Numbered from the stretch's first letter, positions 32,671 to 42,376 are shown. The stretch is DNA of 64,000 nt from Actinomadura fibrosa (GCF_900659615.1 NZ_CAACUY010000020.1:1-64000), one strand, 5' to 3'. A program made the numbers and translations. The notes: generated from the sequence alone by a model not told the origin.

Positions 32671-34398
32671 GTGACCCGGAACCTCCTGCCCGGCGTGCCG
32701 CGCACGATGCTGGAGGTCCGGGTCCGCTGGGTGCTGCTGGTCGTGGTCGGGGTGGCGAACGCGGTCGGCGCGCTGGTGGTGCTGCTGTTCGCGACGTTCG
32801 TGGTGCCCGATCCGCCGTTGCGGGACCGGGATCACGTGCATTTCGTCAACGCGGTCGCGTTCTTCAGCTATCCGGTGGTCGCCGGGCCGGTGGCGCTGGT
32901 GGCGGGGCTGTGGCTGTGGCGGCCGGTGATCAGTCTCGTCCGGGAGGGCGGGGTGCCCGACCGGCGGCAGGGGCGTGCTGTGCTCCTCGGGCCGCTGACG
33001 TTGACGCTGCTCGTGGGCGCCCTGTGGGGGTTCGGCGCGGTCGGATGGGCCGCGCTGGACCTCGTGCTGTTCACCGGACGGCTCGCGGTGAAGACGGGGC
33101 TGACGTGCCTGCTCGGCGCGGCGACCACGTGCACGATCGTCTACCTGCTGTCGGAGCGGCTGCTGCGGCCGGCGGCGGCGCTGGTGCTGGCGGCGGAGCG
33201 GCCGCGCCGGTTCCGGCTGCCGGGGGTCACGACGCGGGTCATGCTGGCGTGGGCGCTCGGGACGGCGATCCCCGTGTTCGGGCTGATCTGCGTCGCCGTG
33301 GCCGCGCTGGCCGCACCGGACATCGGCGCCACCCAGCTCGCCGTCACGATCCTCGGGTTGGGCGGAGCCGCGCTTGTCGTGGGCGTCTATGTCACCTATA
33401 TGGCGACCCGGGCGATCGCCGATCCGATCAAGTCGGTGCGGACGGGCATGGCGCGGGTCGAGCGGGGCGACCTGCTCGCCGAGGTGGACGTGTACGACGC
33501 GAGCGAGGTCGGGCAGCTCCAGGCGGGGTTCAACCACATGGTCGCGGGCCTGCGGGAGCACGAGCGGCTGCGCGATCTGTTCGGACGGCATGTCGGGGAG
33601 GAGGTCGCCGGGCTGGCGCTGGAGCGCGGCGACATCAGGCTCGGCGGTGAGACGCGCGAGGTGGCGGTGCTGTTCGTCGACCTCGCCGGGTCCACGCGGC
33701 TCGCGGAGACGCGCAGCCCGGACGAGGTGGTGGAGCTCCTCAACACGTTCTTCGGCGTCGTGGTGGCGGTGGTCGCCGGGCACGGCGGTTGGATCAACAA
33801 GTTCGAGGGGGACGCGGCGCTCGCGATCTTCGGTGCGCCGGCCGCGCTGGACGACGCGGCGGGCTGCGCGCTCGGCGCGGCGCGGGAGCTCGCGGTGCGG
33901 CTGCGCGCGGAGGTCCCGATGCTGGACGCGGGGATCGGCGTGTCGGCGGGCCCGGTCGTCGCCGGGTACATCGGCGCGAAGGAGCGTTTCGAGTACACGG
34001 TCGTCGGTGATCCGGTGAACGAGGCCGCGCGGCTCAGTGACCTGGCGAAGCTGTCGCCCGGACGGGTGCTGGGGTCCGCGGCCGTCCTGGACGCGGCCCA
34101 CCTGGCGGAGGCCGCCGCGTGGGATCGCGGCAAGTCGGTGACGTTGCGTGGGCGCAGCCGTCCGACGCGTCTGGTGGCTCCGAAGCCGTCCGAGGAGGCG
34201 GAGTCGGCCAAACAGACGGAGCCCGAGGTGGGCCAGGACGTGCCGCCCGTCCGGCGTAGGAGGTTGCCGCGCCATCCCGCGTTCCGGTTGGGGCGGAAGG
34301 TGCTGCTGGGGGCGCTGATCCTGGCGCGGATCGCGAAGGCGGCGCGTCCACCGGGCGGGTGCGCGCCACCGGACGGCGGCGCCGGAAAGTCGACCTAG
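32671..34398 (+). CDS. Membrane-bound class III adenylate/guanylate cyclase with HAMP domain
   Basis: The 575-aa protein has six membrane helices in its first 270 residues, a HAMP linker (ATRAIADPIKSVRTGMARVE), a coupling helix and a C-terminal catalytic domain. Catalytic residues look complete: VAVLFVDLAGSTRLAETRSP (first Asp), WINKFEGDAALAIFGAP (second Asp, substrate Lys) and TVVGDPVNEAARLSDLAK (the Asn and Arg). This is the canonical counterpart to the two divergent cyclases in this window. GTG 32671 follows GGAGG at five bases. The tail is basic and ends outside the fold. Confidence 0.9.
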   Translation: MTRNLLPGVPRTMLEVRVRWVLLVVVGVANAVGALVVLLFATFVVPDPPLRDRDHVHFVNAVAFFSYPVVAGPVALVAGLWLWRPVISLVREGGVPDRRQGRAVLLGPLTLTLLVGALWGFGAVGWAALDLVLFTGRLAVKTGLTCLLGAATTCTIVYLLSERLLRPAAALVLAAERPRRFRLPGVTTRVMLAWALGTAIPVFGLICVAVAALAAPDIGATQLAVTILGLGGAALVVGVYVTYMATRAIADPIKSVRTGMARVERGDLLAEVDVYDASEVGQLQAGFNHMVAGLREHERLRDLFGRHVGEEVAGLALERGDIRLGGETREVAVLFVDLAGSTRLAETRSPDEVVELLNTFFGVVVAVVAGHGGWINKFEGDAALAIFGAPAALDDAAGCALGAARELAVRLRAEVPMLDAGIGVSAGPVVAGYIGAKERFEYTVVGDPVNEAARLSDLAKLSPGRVLGSAAVLDAAHLAEAAAWDRGKSVTLRGRSRPTRLVAPKPSEEAESAKQTEPEVGQDVPPVRRRRLPRHPAFRLGRKVLLGALILARIAKAARPPGGCAPPDGGAGKST

Positions 34399-34547
34399 CC
34401 GCCGTCAATACCGCGTTTCTCCCTTCGCGGCCGATCACGGGTGCGTATTGTCACTGTGCGTACATAACCTGCTACCGGCTAGTCACTTCCCTGTCATCGA
34501 ACCGACCAATGGTGGGAGTGACACCGCCCAGCACTCGTGAGGTGAAG

Positions 34548-35486
34548 ATGCCACGACGGTACGGTCTCGCGCTCGCCGCGGTCGCGACCACGACGACGAT
34601 CACCGGATCCGTGACGGACGCCGCCGCGGACCCGCACCCCGTCGTCTGGTCGCCGCCCGGCGCTCCCGAACCGCGTCCCCGAACCGTTGCCCATGCCGCC
34701 GCCGCACTGAACGCCAAGGTCGCCACCGTCGCGCACCGCGGCGCGTCGGCGTACGCGCCGGAGAACACGCTCGCCGCGTTCCGCCTAGCGAAGACCAAGC
34801 ACGCGGACGTTTTCGAGCTGGACGTGCAGGAGACCAAGGACCACAAGCTCGTCATCCTGCACGACTCCACGCTGGCGAGGACGACCAACGTCGAGACCGT
34901 CTACCCGGGCAAGAAGCCGTGGAAGGTCTCCAGCCTGACGCTCGCCCAGGTCAAGAAGCTCGACGCGGGGTCGTGGTACTCCGCCAAGTACAAGGGCCAG
35001 CGCGTGCCCACGCTGGCCGAGACGCTGAGCGCGATGCGCGGCAGCGGCCTCGGGCTGCTGCTGGAGATCAAGAACCCGGCGAGCTACCCCGGCATCGAGG
35101 GGCGGATCGCCGCCGAGCTGAAGCGCTCGCCGTCCTGGCTGCGCGCCGACCCGAACGAGCGGCGGCTCGCCGTGCAGTCGTTCGACTGGACGTCGGTCAA
35201 CCGGTTCCACGCGCTGCTGCCCGCGGTGCCGACCGCGGTGCTCGGCACTCCCGCGGTCGCCGACCTGCCCAAGGTCGCCAAGTACGCAGACCAGGTCAAC
35301 CCGCCGTACAAGGGGCTGACGGCGTCCTATGTGAAGAAGGTCCACGCGGCGCACATGGACGTGCTCACGTGGACGCTGAACGACCGGGCCTCCGTGCAGA
35401 AGGCCGTCAAGCTCGGTGTGGACGGCATCATCTCCAACAAGCCCGACATCGTGTACGGCGTCGTGAGGTCGCGCGAGGCGGTCTGA
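34548..35486 (+). CDS. Secreted glycerophosphodiester phosphodiesterase
   Basis: The 312-aa protein has a signal peptide (MPRRYGLALAAVATTTTITG to AAADP) and a GDPD TIM barrel: VAHRGASAYAPENTLAAFRL (HRG and ENT), FELDVQETKDHKLVILHDST (ExD and catalytic His), LLLEIKNPA, LAVQSFDW and DVLTWTLNDRASVQKAVKLG. It hydrolyses glycerophosphodiesters outside the cell, releasing glycerol-3-phosphate for phosphate or carbon scavenging. GAGGTGAAG precedes ATG 34548. No Pho-box was recognised. Confidence 0.93.
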   Translation: MPRRYGLALAAVATTTTITGSVTDAAADPHPVVWSPPGAPEPRPRTVAHAAAALNAKVATVAHRGASAYAPENTLAAFRLAKTKHADVFELDVQETKDHKLVILHDSTLARTTNVETVYPGKKPWKVSSLTLAQVKKLDAGSWYSAKYKGQRVPTLAETLSAMRGSGLGLLLEIKNPASYPGIEGRIAAELKRSPSWLRADPNERRLAVQSFDWTSVNRFHALLPAVPTAVLGTPAVADLPKVAKYADQVNPPYKGLTASYVKKVHAAHMDVLTWTLNDRASVQKAVKLGVDGIISNKPDIVYGVVRSREAV

Positions 35487-35579
35487 CCCTGCGAGGTCGG
35501 ACGCGTGAGCTCCCAGGCCCGGCCGGAGGCGACCGGCCGGGACCCGGGCGCCGCGCTCAGGGGACCCGGGCGCCGCGCC

Positions 35580-36485
35580 TCAGGGAACCGGGGCGGGCGG
35601 CGCGTTCCGTAGCCAGTCGCGGGCGCGGGTGATGAGCGCGCGCGCCGCCGGGTTGCGGGGGCCTTCCGCGCGCCAGGCGAGCGCGATGCGGCCGTACAGC
35701 TTCGGCCGGACGACCGGCATCGTGTGCAGCCGGTCCGCGTAGGGCTCGGCCGCCGACTCCGGCAGGATCGCCACGCCGAGGCCGAGCGCGGCGAGCTGCG
35801 CCAGCACGGTCGGGTCGCCCGCCTCGAAGGCGATGCGCGGGCGGACGCCGGCGGCGGCGCACGCCTCGTCCAGGACGGTGCGCAGGCCGGTGCCCCTCGG
35901 CAGGCTGATCAGGTCGCGGCCGCCGAGCGACGCGAGGGCGACGGCCGGGCGCCCGGCCAGCTCGTGGTCCAGTCCGACGGCGGCGTGCAGGGGGTGCTCG
36001 ACGACGACCTGCGTGTCGAGCCCCTCGGGCTCGGCGCCGCCGAGGCTGAGGAACGCGAGGTCGATGGCGCCGGCGCGCAGCGACGCCGCCAGGGACGCGG
36101 AGTCGTCCTGGGTGACGGTGATCTCCACGTTGGGGTGGTCGCGGTGGAACCCGGCCAGGATGCCGGGCAGGTCCAGGGCGCGGCTCCAGTCGATGGTGCC
36201 GATCGTGACGCGCCCGCGCAGCAGCCCCGTCAGCTCGTCCACGGTGAGCCGCGCGCCCTGGACGGCCGCGAGCGCCGCCCGCGCGTAGGGCAGGACGGCG
36301 GCGCCGACCTCGGTGAGCCGGACGGTCCGCCCGGAGCGGTCGAGCAGGGGCTGGCCGAGCTCGCGTTCGAGCTGCCGGATCTGCGCGCTGACGCCGGGCT
36401 GGGCCACGTGCAGCCGGGCGGCGGCCCGGGTGAAACTGGCCTCCTCCGTCACCGCCACGAAGTACTCAAGCTGGCGCAGCTCCAT
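35580..36485 (-). CDS. LysR-family transcriptional regulator
   Basis: The 301-aa protein has an N-terminal winged HTH (MELRQLEYFVAVTEEASFTR, AAARLHVAQPGVSAQIRQLE, RELGQPLLDRSGRTVRLTEV) and a substrate-binding domain (GRVTIGTIDWSRALDLPGIL, DLAFLSLGGAEPEG, LISLPRGTGLRTVLDEAC). Its effector is unknown. It is divergent from the histidine kinase gene. Its 3' end faces the GDPD gene across 93 bp containing a direct repeat of GACCCGGGCGCCGCGC at about 35540-35580. Confidence 0.93.
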   Translation of the reverse strand: MELRQLEYFVAVTEEASFTRAAARLHVAQPGVSAQIRQLERELGQPLLDRSGRTVRLTEVGAAVLPYARAALAAVQGARLTVDELTGLLRGRVTIGTIDWSRALDLPGILAGFHRDHPNVEITVTQDDSASLAASLRAGAIDLAFLSLGGAEPEGLDTQVVVEHPLHAAVGLDHELAGRPAVALASLGGRDLISLPRGTGLRTVLDEACAAAGVRPRIAFEAGDPTVLAQLAALGLGVAILPESAAEPYADRLHTMPVVRPKLYGRIALAWRAEGPRNPAARALITRARDWLRNAPPAPVP

Positions 36486-36682
36486 AACGACCGATGCTAA
36501 CAGCGCGGGCCTCCAGCGCTTCGACTTCTGGTAAGACTGGGACGGCCACGGTCGGCCACGCCCGCGCCGGCGGGCGGGGACCGGCCGTTCCACCATTCCT
36601 TTGGGCTTCCTTGGGCGGCCGGTTCCCGTTGCCATGTCCGGGCGCGGTGCGCCGGGTGATTACCTCGCCTGCGGGAGGTCGG

Positions 36683-38026
36683 GTGTACGGACGGCGCGCA
36701 TGGTCGATACGGGTGCGGATGACCGTCAGAGCCGGGGCGGTCACCGCCCTGATCTGTGCCGTCCTGACCGTGCTGGTCGTCGCCGGTGTGCACGGCCGGA
36801 CCGCCGAGCAGCGCCGCGAGCGGGCCGTCTCGGCGGCGCTGCACCTCGCCTACCTGATGCTGAGCGGGCAGGCGCCGCGGGAGCTGACCGCGCCGCACTC
36901 GATCGTGCTCCAGGTCCTCGACGCGCGGGGCGACGTGATCGCGGGGACGCCCGGCGTGCGGGACCGGGCGCGGATCGCCTCGTTCGTCCCGGACGCGCAC
37001 CGCGTGTACGAGAGCAAGGTGCTGTGTCCGCCCGCCGGGCTGCGCGGATGCATGTACGTGCTCGCGTTCCGGGTGTACGAACCGGGCGGCGACAGGGTGG
37101 TCTACGCCGCCGCCGAGGCCGTCCCCTGGTACGTCGGCGCCAGCCTCTGCACGTTCCTCGTCAGCCTGTCGCTGCTGGTGGTGATGCTCGTGGCGCTGCG
37201 GACGTGGCGGCGGGTGGACCAGACGCTCGCGCCGGTGGACGCGATTCGCGCCGAGCTGATGGAGATCACCGAGCGCCGGTCGGGGCACCGCGTCCCGGTG
37301 CCGGACACGCGCGACGAGATCCGGCTGCTCGCCGAGGCGGCGAACGCGACGCTCGACCGCCTCGATGCGGCGCTGGAGCGGCAGCGGGCGTTCACCTCCG
37401 ACGCCTCCCACGACCTGCGCAGCCCGATCGCGGCCGCGCGGGCGCACCTGGAGGAGGCGCTCATGTACCCGGACGAGGTGGACTGGCCCGCCACCGGCCG
37501 CGCGGTCCTCCAGAGCCTCGACCGGCTCCAGGCGATCGTGACCGACCTGCTGGAGCTGGCCCGCCTGGACGCCGGGAAGTGGAAGGAGCCCGAGATCGTC
37601 GACCTCGCCGCGCTGGTCACGATCGAGCTGGCGAGGTCGGCCCGGAGCAAGCGGATCGTCACGCACCTCCGGGAGGCCGTGACGGTGCGGGGCGAGCGGC
37701 TGCGCCTCATCCGGCTGCTGACGAACCTGCTGGACAACGCCGAGCGGCACGCCGAGTCGCGGATCGACGTGACCGTGCGGGAGGAGGGCGGCGACGCCGT
37801 CCTGGAGGTGCTCGACGACGGCGGCGGCATCGCGGTGGGCGACCGGGAGGTCGTGTTCCAGCGGTTCGCCCGGCTCAGGGACGCGCAGGCGCGGGACGCC
37901 GGCGGGACGGGGCTCGGGCTGCCGATCGCCCGGGAGATCGCCAAGGCGCACGGCGGTGACCTGACCATCGAGGACAGCGACCGGGGCGCCCGCTTCGTCC
38001 TCCGCATCCCCCGCGAGCGGAGGTGA
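36683..38026 (+). CDS. Sensor histidine kinase, orphan
   Basis: The 447-aa protein has two membrane helices (AGAVTALICAVLTVLVVAGV and SLCTFLVSLSLLVVMLVALR) enclosing a short sensor loop, a HAMP-like linker, the phospho-acceptor H-box AFTSDASHDLRSPIAAARAH, N-box LTNLLDNAERHAES, G1 VLDDGGGIAVGD and G2 GGTGLGLPIAREIAK. No response regulator is encoded next to it, which is unusual for this class. GTG 36683 with GGAGG upstream is chosen; ATG 36719 is the alternative. Confidence 0.9.
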   Translation: MYGRRAWSIRVRMTVRAGAVTALICAVLTVLVVAGVHGRTAEQRRERAVSAALHLAYLMLSGQAPRELTAPHSIVLQVLDARGDVIAGTPGVRDRARIASFVPDAHRVYESKVLCPPAGLRGCMYVLAFRVYEPGGDRVVYAAAEAVPWYVGASLCTFLVSLSLLVVMLVALRTWRRVDQTLAPVDAIRAELMEITERRSGHRVPVPDTRDEIRLLAEAANATLDRLDAALERQRAFTSDASHDLRSPIAAARAHLEEALMYPDEVDWPATGRAVLQSLDRLQAIVTDLLELARLDAGKWKEPEIVDLAALVTIELARSARSKRIVTHLREAVTVRGERLRLIRLLTNLLDNAERHAESRIDVTVREEGGDAVLEVLDDGGGIAVGDREVVFQRFARLRDAQARDAGGTGLGLPIAREIAKAHGGDLTIEDSDRGARFVLRIPRERR

Positions 38027-38049
38027 CGGCCTGGCCGGGGAAAAGGAGA

Positions 38050-38075
38050 ACCCCGCGTGGACGAGCGCGCGGGGT
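38050..38075. terminator. Hairpin between convergent genes
   Basis: ACCCCGCG and CGCGGGGT form an 8-bp stem with a ten-base loop, 24 bases after the kinase stop and ahead of the convergent gene ending at 38145. It probably terminates the kinase transcript. Confidence 0.55.
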
Positions 38076-38144
38076 GGGGGCGGCGGGCCGGAGGCCCGCA
38101 CGGGCCCGTGCGGGGAGCGGGCCGTGGTGCCTGGTGGACCGGGA

Positions 38145-39956
38145 TCAGCAGGCGGGGTGGACGGGCGCGCCCAGCAGGTGCATCCATCCGCGGACGTCGG
38201 ACTCCTTCACCCGGCAGCGCACCGGCTCGTAGTCGGCGGCGTCGACGTAGCCGGGGCTGTGGGCGATGACGGAGTCGTACACGAAGGACGAGGCGATGAA
38301 GCCGAGGTCGGCGCCGGTCGCGGCGAGCCGCTCCTTCAGGGGGCGGGCCTCCAGCAGCCGGGCGGTGTGGATGACGGGCCAGCCGGCGACGCCCTCGGCG
38401 TCCGGCATGACGGGGCCGACGTGCAGCGCGACCCTCAGCTGGATGCGGACGGCCCTGCTGGAGCGGCGGTTGTGGCGGCGCAGCAGCGCCGCGAGCCGCG
38501 CGATCATCGGGTCGATGACGGCGGCGGTCGGCACCCCGGGCGGGACGACGATGAGCGCGCCGTCGCCGCGGTCCTCGCGGTGGCAGGCGTCCCACGGCAC
38601 CCGCGACGCGCGGAAGGCGTCGCGCAGGAACCCGTACATGGCGCTGCGCACCGCGAGGCGGTCGGTGTCGTCGCGGTGCACCGCGTCGCTGAACCCGGCG
38701 ATGTCGGTGAACAGGATCGAGCAGTTCTGCCCCGCCCAGGACGGCCCCGCGCCCACGGCCGCGGACCCGTGCCGCATCGTGCCGTCCTGCTGGAACGGCT
38801 CCGCTCCGGACGCCATCGGGACGGTGTGCTGCGGGACGACCGCGTGGTACGGGGACGCCGCCGGGTGCGGAGGCCAGGTCGCGTCCGAGGACAACTCGGT
38901 CGAGTAGGGAGGAAGCCCGGCGTACGGGTTGGACGGGTGCCATGTGTACGGCTGAGCCGTGTACGGGTTGTACGGGTTGGTTGCGTATGGGTTCGTCGTG
39001 TGCGGGTTCGTCGTGTGCGGGGGCGCGCCCGCGTACCGCTGCGGCGGTCCGTACTGCGCGGCGGGCCCGTAAGGGTGCATCACGGGATATGAAGGCATGA
39101 CATACGGGGAAGGCTCGTATGGCGTCGCGGGCAGTACTGTCGCCGACTGGCCCGGCGGCGTGTGCGGCGGTGCCGCGGGGGACGGAAACCCCGGAGCCAC
39201 GGGCGCCTGCCCCGGAGGGTTTTCGGACACGGACGGCACGCCGTACGCCTGCTCGCTCAGCGGCGCGGACGAAGAGCCGTACGCCTGCCCGGATAGCGGT
39301 GCGCCGTACGCCTGCTCGCTCAGCGGTGCGGACGAAGCCCCGTACGCCTGCTCGCTCAGCGGTGCGGACGAAGCCCCGTACGCCTGCCCGGCCAGCGGTG
39401 CGCCGTACGCCCGCCCGGACAGCCGCGCGGACGGCACGCCGTAGGTCTGCGCGGGCGGTGCGCCGTTCGCCTGCTCGGTCAGCCGGTCGTACATCTCGCG
39501 TTCGAGCACGGCGAGGACGCGCGGCTGGTCGGAGAGGTAGGCGGCGAACTCCTGCGTGCTCATCCGCAGCGCGCGGACGGTGTCCATGGCGACGATGGTG
39601 GCCGACCGCTGCCGCAGGAGCAGGGCGGCGCGCTCGCCGATGATGTCGCCGGGACCGCGGAAGGCGATGATCCGCTCGGACCCGTCCCGCTCGACGCAGA
39701 CCCGGATCCAGCCGGACAGGATGACGAGGACGTGGTCGGCGGTCTGGCCCTCCCGCCACAGCACGTCGCCGATGGGGTACTCGACCTCGTCGGCGGACGC
39801 GACGAGCGCGTCCTGCTCGACGGAGGTGAGCGCCTGCCAGAAGCCCCGCTCGGACAGCGCGCCGGAGGCGCCCGGCGTGAGGGCCGCCGGGCTCCCGGAG
39901 GCCAGTGCGGCCGGAACGAGCAGGTCAGGGTCGTGCCGGTGCTCGCGGTCGGTCAT
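38145..39956 (-). CDS. cNMP-binding domain fused to divergent class III cyclase by a repetitive linker
   Basis: The 603-aa protein has three parts. Residues 35-170 form a cyclic-nucleotide-binding barrel (FWQALTSVEQDALVASADEV, GDVLWREGQTADHVLVILSG, GPGDIIGERAALLLRQRSAT). Residues 170-410 are a disordered Tyr/Gly/Pro/Gln-rich linker with tandem repeats. The last 185 residues are a cyclase-like domain (NCSILFTDIAGFSDAV; HREDRGDGALIVVPPGV; GWPVIHTARLLEARPLKERL). Both metal Asp positions and the Arg remain, but the Asn four before it is Ile. The island encodes the same two domains as separate genes. The sensor domain may provide product feedback. ATG 39956 follows GGAGGT. Confidence 0.88.
   Translation of the reverse strand: MTDREHRHDPDLLVPAALASGSPAALTPGASGALSERGFWQALTSVEQDALVASADEVEYPIGDVLWREGQTADHVLVILSGWIRVCVERDGSERIIAFRGPGDIIGERAALLLRQRSATIVAMDTVRALRMSTQEFAAYLSDQPRVLAVLEREMYDRLTEQANGAPPAQTYGVPSARLSGRAYGAPLAGQAYGASSAPLSEQAYGASSAPLSEQAYGAPLSGQAYGSSSAPLSEQAYGVPSVSENPPGQAPVAPGFPSPAAPPHTPPGQSATVLPATPYEPSPYVMPSYPVMHPYGPAAQYGPPQRYAGAPPHTTNPHTTNPYATNPYNPYTAQPYTWHPSNPYAGLPPYSTELSSDATWPPHPAASPYHAVVPQHTVPMASGAEPFQQDGTMRHGSAAVGAGPSWAGQNCSILFTDIAGFSDAVHRDDTDRLAVRSAMYGFLRDAFRASRVPWDACHREDRGDGALIVVPPGVPTAAVIDPMIARLAALLRRHNRRSSRAVRIQLRVALHVGPVMPDAEGVAGWPVIHTARLLEARPLKERLAATGADLGFIASSFVYDSVIAHSPGYVDAADYEPVRCRVKESDVRGWMHLLGAPVHPAC
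39241..39420. repeat. In-frame tandem repeat encoding the Tyr/Ala/Ser linker
   Basis: A unit of roughly 36 bp (CCGTACGCCTGCTCGCTCAG plus a GCGGTGCGGACGAAGC part) recurs about four to five times with shortened variants. On the minus strand it encodes AYGASSAPLSEQ-type repeats. All units keep the frame, so this is coding repeat expansion. Confidence 0.85.
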
Positions 39957-40755
39957 CGCCGCACCTCCCTCGGGAGGGCGAGGGCGGCGGTGGCCGGGGT
40001 CGCGGGGTGGACGTCGAAGGTCGGGGGACGGTACTGCGCTGCTGGCATCATGTCGGGACCCCATGCTTCCGATCGCGGCTCCGGGATGCCCGGCGACGGG
40101 CCGCCGCGCCTTCGCGACGGCCGCGTCCACCGGCGGCCGAAAGCCGCATCACCTATAGCCCGCACCGCGTGATCGCGGTTAGACTGGGTGAGTCCGCAGG
40201 GTACGTTTCACCAGGTCAATCCCGGTTTCTCTGCGTTTTCGCAGGAGAGTTCGACGAAAAGCCTGGCGCGCGCGCCCCACGGGCCTCTGGGAGTCGCTCT
40301 CCGCTTTTCGCTGATCCGCATGGCTCGCAACCGGTGACCGGCGGAAGGTGGGGGCGACTCTATTTCATTTTCGGTACTGCCGAAATCGTCCTTCTGCGGT
40401 GTGCCCTCCCGTGCGCTCCCCGTCGGCCGGTGCCTCGCAGGCGGCGGATGCGGTGCTCGCCTTCCCCCGGTCACCCTCCGTTCGGAGAACTTTCGCTTAC
40501 GAGCTAGCAGGACGTCCTATTGCATCGTGGAGCCTGCTAATCTGCTACCAAGCACGCTACAACATAGTTTGCCGACATGCAGCACGCTGCCAGCTCTGGA
40601 TGTGATTTCCGGCGACGTGACGGGGGGTCCGGCCCGATGGCCGAGGTCCGGGACGCGAGAAGCATGACGAAGTGGCGTCATGTATCCCGTCAGGTCGCCG
40701 ACTGCCAGGTGGCAGATCTGCTGATGGCACCGACCGCACAGGGTGAGCGATCGTC
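39957..40755. other. 799-bp intergenic region
   Basis: This gap lies between the cNMP-cyclase fusion gene and the divergent DUF5753 regulator gene. The part around 40470-40640 is AT-richer than average and likely carries the regulator promoter. I see no coding frame with convincing composition, RNA gene or strong repeat in it. Confidence 0.5.
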
Positions 40756-41628
40756 ATGACGAACGACCAGGGTCCCATCGTCCAGAGCGCCCTGCTGCGC
40801 GCCGAGCTCGTCCGCCTCCGCAAGGAGAAGGGGATGACGCAGGAACAGGTGGTCAGGAAGCTCGAATGGTCGCCGTCGAAGCTCATCCGGGTGGAGGGCG
40901 GCAAGAACTCGATCACCCGCGTCGACCTCCAGGCGCTGCTCTCGATCTATGGCGTCACGTCCGAGAGCCGGCAGGAGCGGTTGCAGGCCCTGGCCAGGGG
41001 CGCGCGCGAGCCCGCCTGGTGGAACGCCTACCGGGGCGAGTTCGACGACTCGTTCCTCACCTTCGTCGGGTACGCCGCGGGCGCCGCGTTCATCCGCCAC
41101 TTCCACGGGACGGTCGTCCCAGGCCTCCTCCAGACGGCCGAGTACGCGCAGGTCCTGTCCACGGGCATGGTGTCGCCGCAGCAGCAGGCGTTCGGGGTGA
41201 AGCTCCGCCTCCAGCGGCAGAAGGAGCTCGCCAAGCGGGAGAACCCGCCGCGCCAGTACTACATCATCGACGAGGCCGTGGTCCGCCGCCACGTGGGCAT
41301 CAAGGTCGACCCGGCGATCATGCCCAACCAGCTCCGGCACATCGCCGACACCGTCGAGCAGAGCGACTCGCTGACCGTCCGCGTCATCCCGTTCAGCGTG
41401 GGCGCGCACCTCGGCATCCACGGCCCGTTCACGGTGCTGGAGTTCGAGGGCGGCCTGAACGACGTCCTCTACCTGGAGGGACGTCCCGGCGCCAACATCC
41501 TGATCACCGGTGACGACGAGCGGACCGCCGAGTACCGCGACAGCTTCGAGATCCTCCTGGACGAGGCGCTGCCCGCGGAGGAGTCGCTCGCGCTGATCCG
41601 GCAGGCCGCCGAGGACCTGATGGCCTGA
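40756..41628 (+). CDS. XRE-family regulator with DUF5753 domain
   Basis: The 290-aa protein has an HTH (LRKEKGMTQEQVVRKLEWSP, SKLIRVEGGKNSITRVDLQA) and a DUF5753 domain (FHGTVVPGLLQTAEYAQVLS, YYIIDEAVVRRHVG, LTVRVIPFSVGAHLGIHGPF). Such regulators are numerous in Streptomyces and relatives and usually partner a small DUF397 protein in developmental or antibiotic control. The DUF397 gene follows at 41941 after a 312-bp gap in which I see no gene. Confidence 0.92.
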   Translation: MTNDQGPIVQSALLRAELVRLRKEKGMTQEQVVRKLEWSPSKLIRVEGGKNSITRVDLQALLSIYGVTSESRQERLQALARGAREPAWWNAYRGEFDDSFLTFVGYAAGAAFIRHFHGTVVPGLLQTAEYAQVLSTGMVSPQQQAFGVKLRLQRQKELAKRENPPRQYYIIDEAVVRRHVGIKVDPAIMPNQLRHIADTVEQSDSLTVRVIPFSVGAHLGIHGPFTVLEFEGGLNDVLYLEGRPGANILITGDDERTAEYRDSFEILLDEALPAEESLALIRQAAEDLMA

Positions 41629-41940
41629 CCCGCTCCCCCGGGCGGGAGCCCCGGGGCCCGCGGGTCGTCCCCGGGAGCCGTGCCGGCTCCCGCCCGAACC
41701 CGTATCCGACCGGAGGTGACAGCCGTATCGGGCATCCCTAAGGCGCGTGGCCTTCATAGCACGCAACGTGATCTTGTGTTCCCGTGTAGGCGGAATTGCT
41801 GGAACCGTTTACACTCGTGATCGGGAATTCATCCACAAGGTCGTGGTTTGTTGTGCCCTGCTTGGCTCTCGTCCGGCGGGTGTTCTTGCCCGATCGGCTG
41901 GCAAGACGGCACCCGCCGGCAATGGATGGAGGGTTGCCGG

Positions 41941-42153
41941 ATGGTTCATCGGTCGAATCGGGGGTCCGCGCTGAAGTGGCGCAAGGCAAGTGCGAGCGAG
42001 CCGGGGGATGACTGCGTGGAGGTCGCGGCGACCGGCCCGTCGGTGCTGGTCCGGGACTCGCACGACAGGTCGGGGGGCATGCTGGCCCTCGACGGCGTCC
42101 AATGGCGGACGCTCGTGAACGCCATCCGGAACGGCGAGCTGGACGGCCGCTGA
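41941..42153 (+). CDS. DUF397 protein, partner of the DUF5753 regulator
   Basis: The 70-aa product reads LKWRKASASEPGDDCVEVAA, then SVLVRDSHDRSGGMLALDGV and QWRTLVNAIRNGEL. This is a textbook DUF397 sequence (W.KSS.S...DCVEVA; VRDSK). ATG 41941 follows GGAGGG by seven bases. DUF397 proteins act with the neighbouring XRE/DUF5753 regulator, possibly as antitoxin-like or modulating partners. The 223 bp after it hold nothing recognisable. Confidence 0.92.
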   Translation: MVHRSNRGSALKWRKASASEPGDDCVEVAATGPSVLVRDSHDRSGGMLALDGVQWRTLVNAIRNGELDGR

Positions 42154-42376
42154 GTCTTCCGGCTCAGCTTTCCCATCCGTCCGGGAATTGTCGAATGCCA
42201 CAGTGGTGGGCGGCATTTTCCGGCGACTTCTGACAAGGGCGCGACAGGAGCCCCGTCAAGCCCGCCGCGGTCCCCGCCGGCCCGCGGCGGGCCGCACCGG
42301 GCCTGCACCAGGCCCCGTGCGTGGTCGGGGGGCCGTGCCCGCTGCGGTATCCCGGCCCACGTCCTAGCCTGGTGAC

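Noticed and set aside
40577..40759. Small plus-strand gene before the DUF5753 regulator
   Set aside because: It overlaps the regulator start, has no ribosome-binding site and non-coding-like composition.
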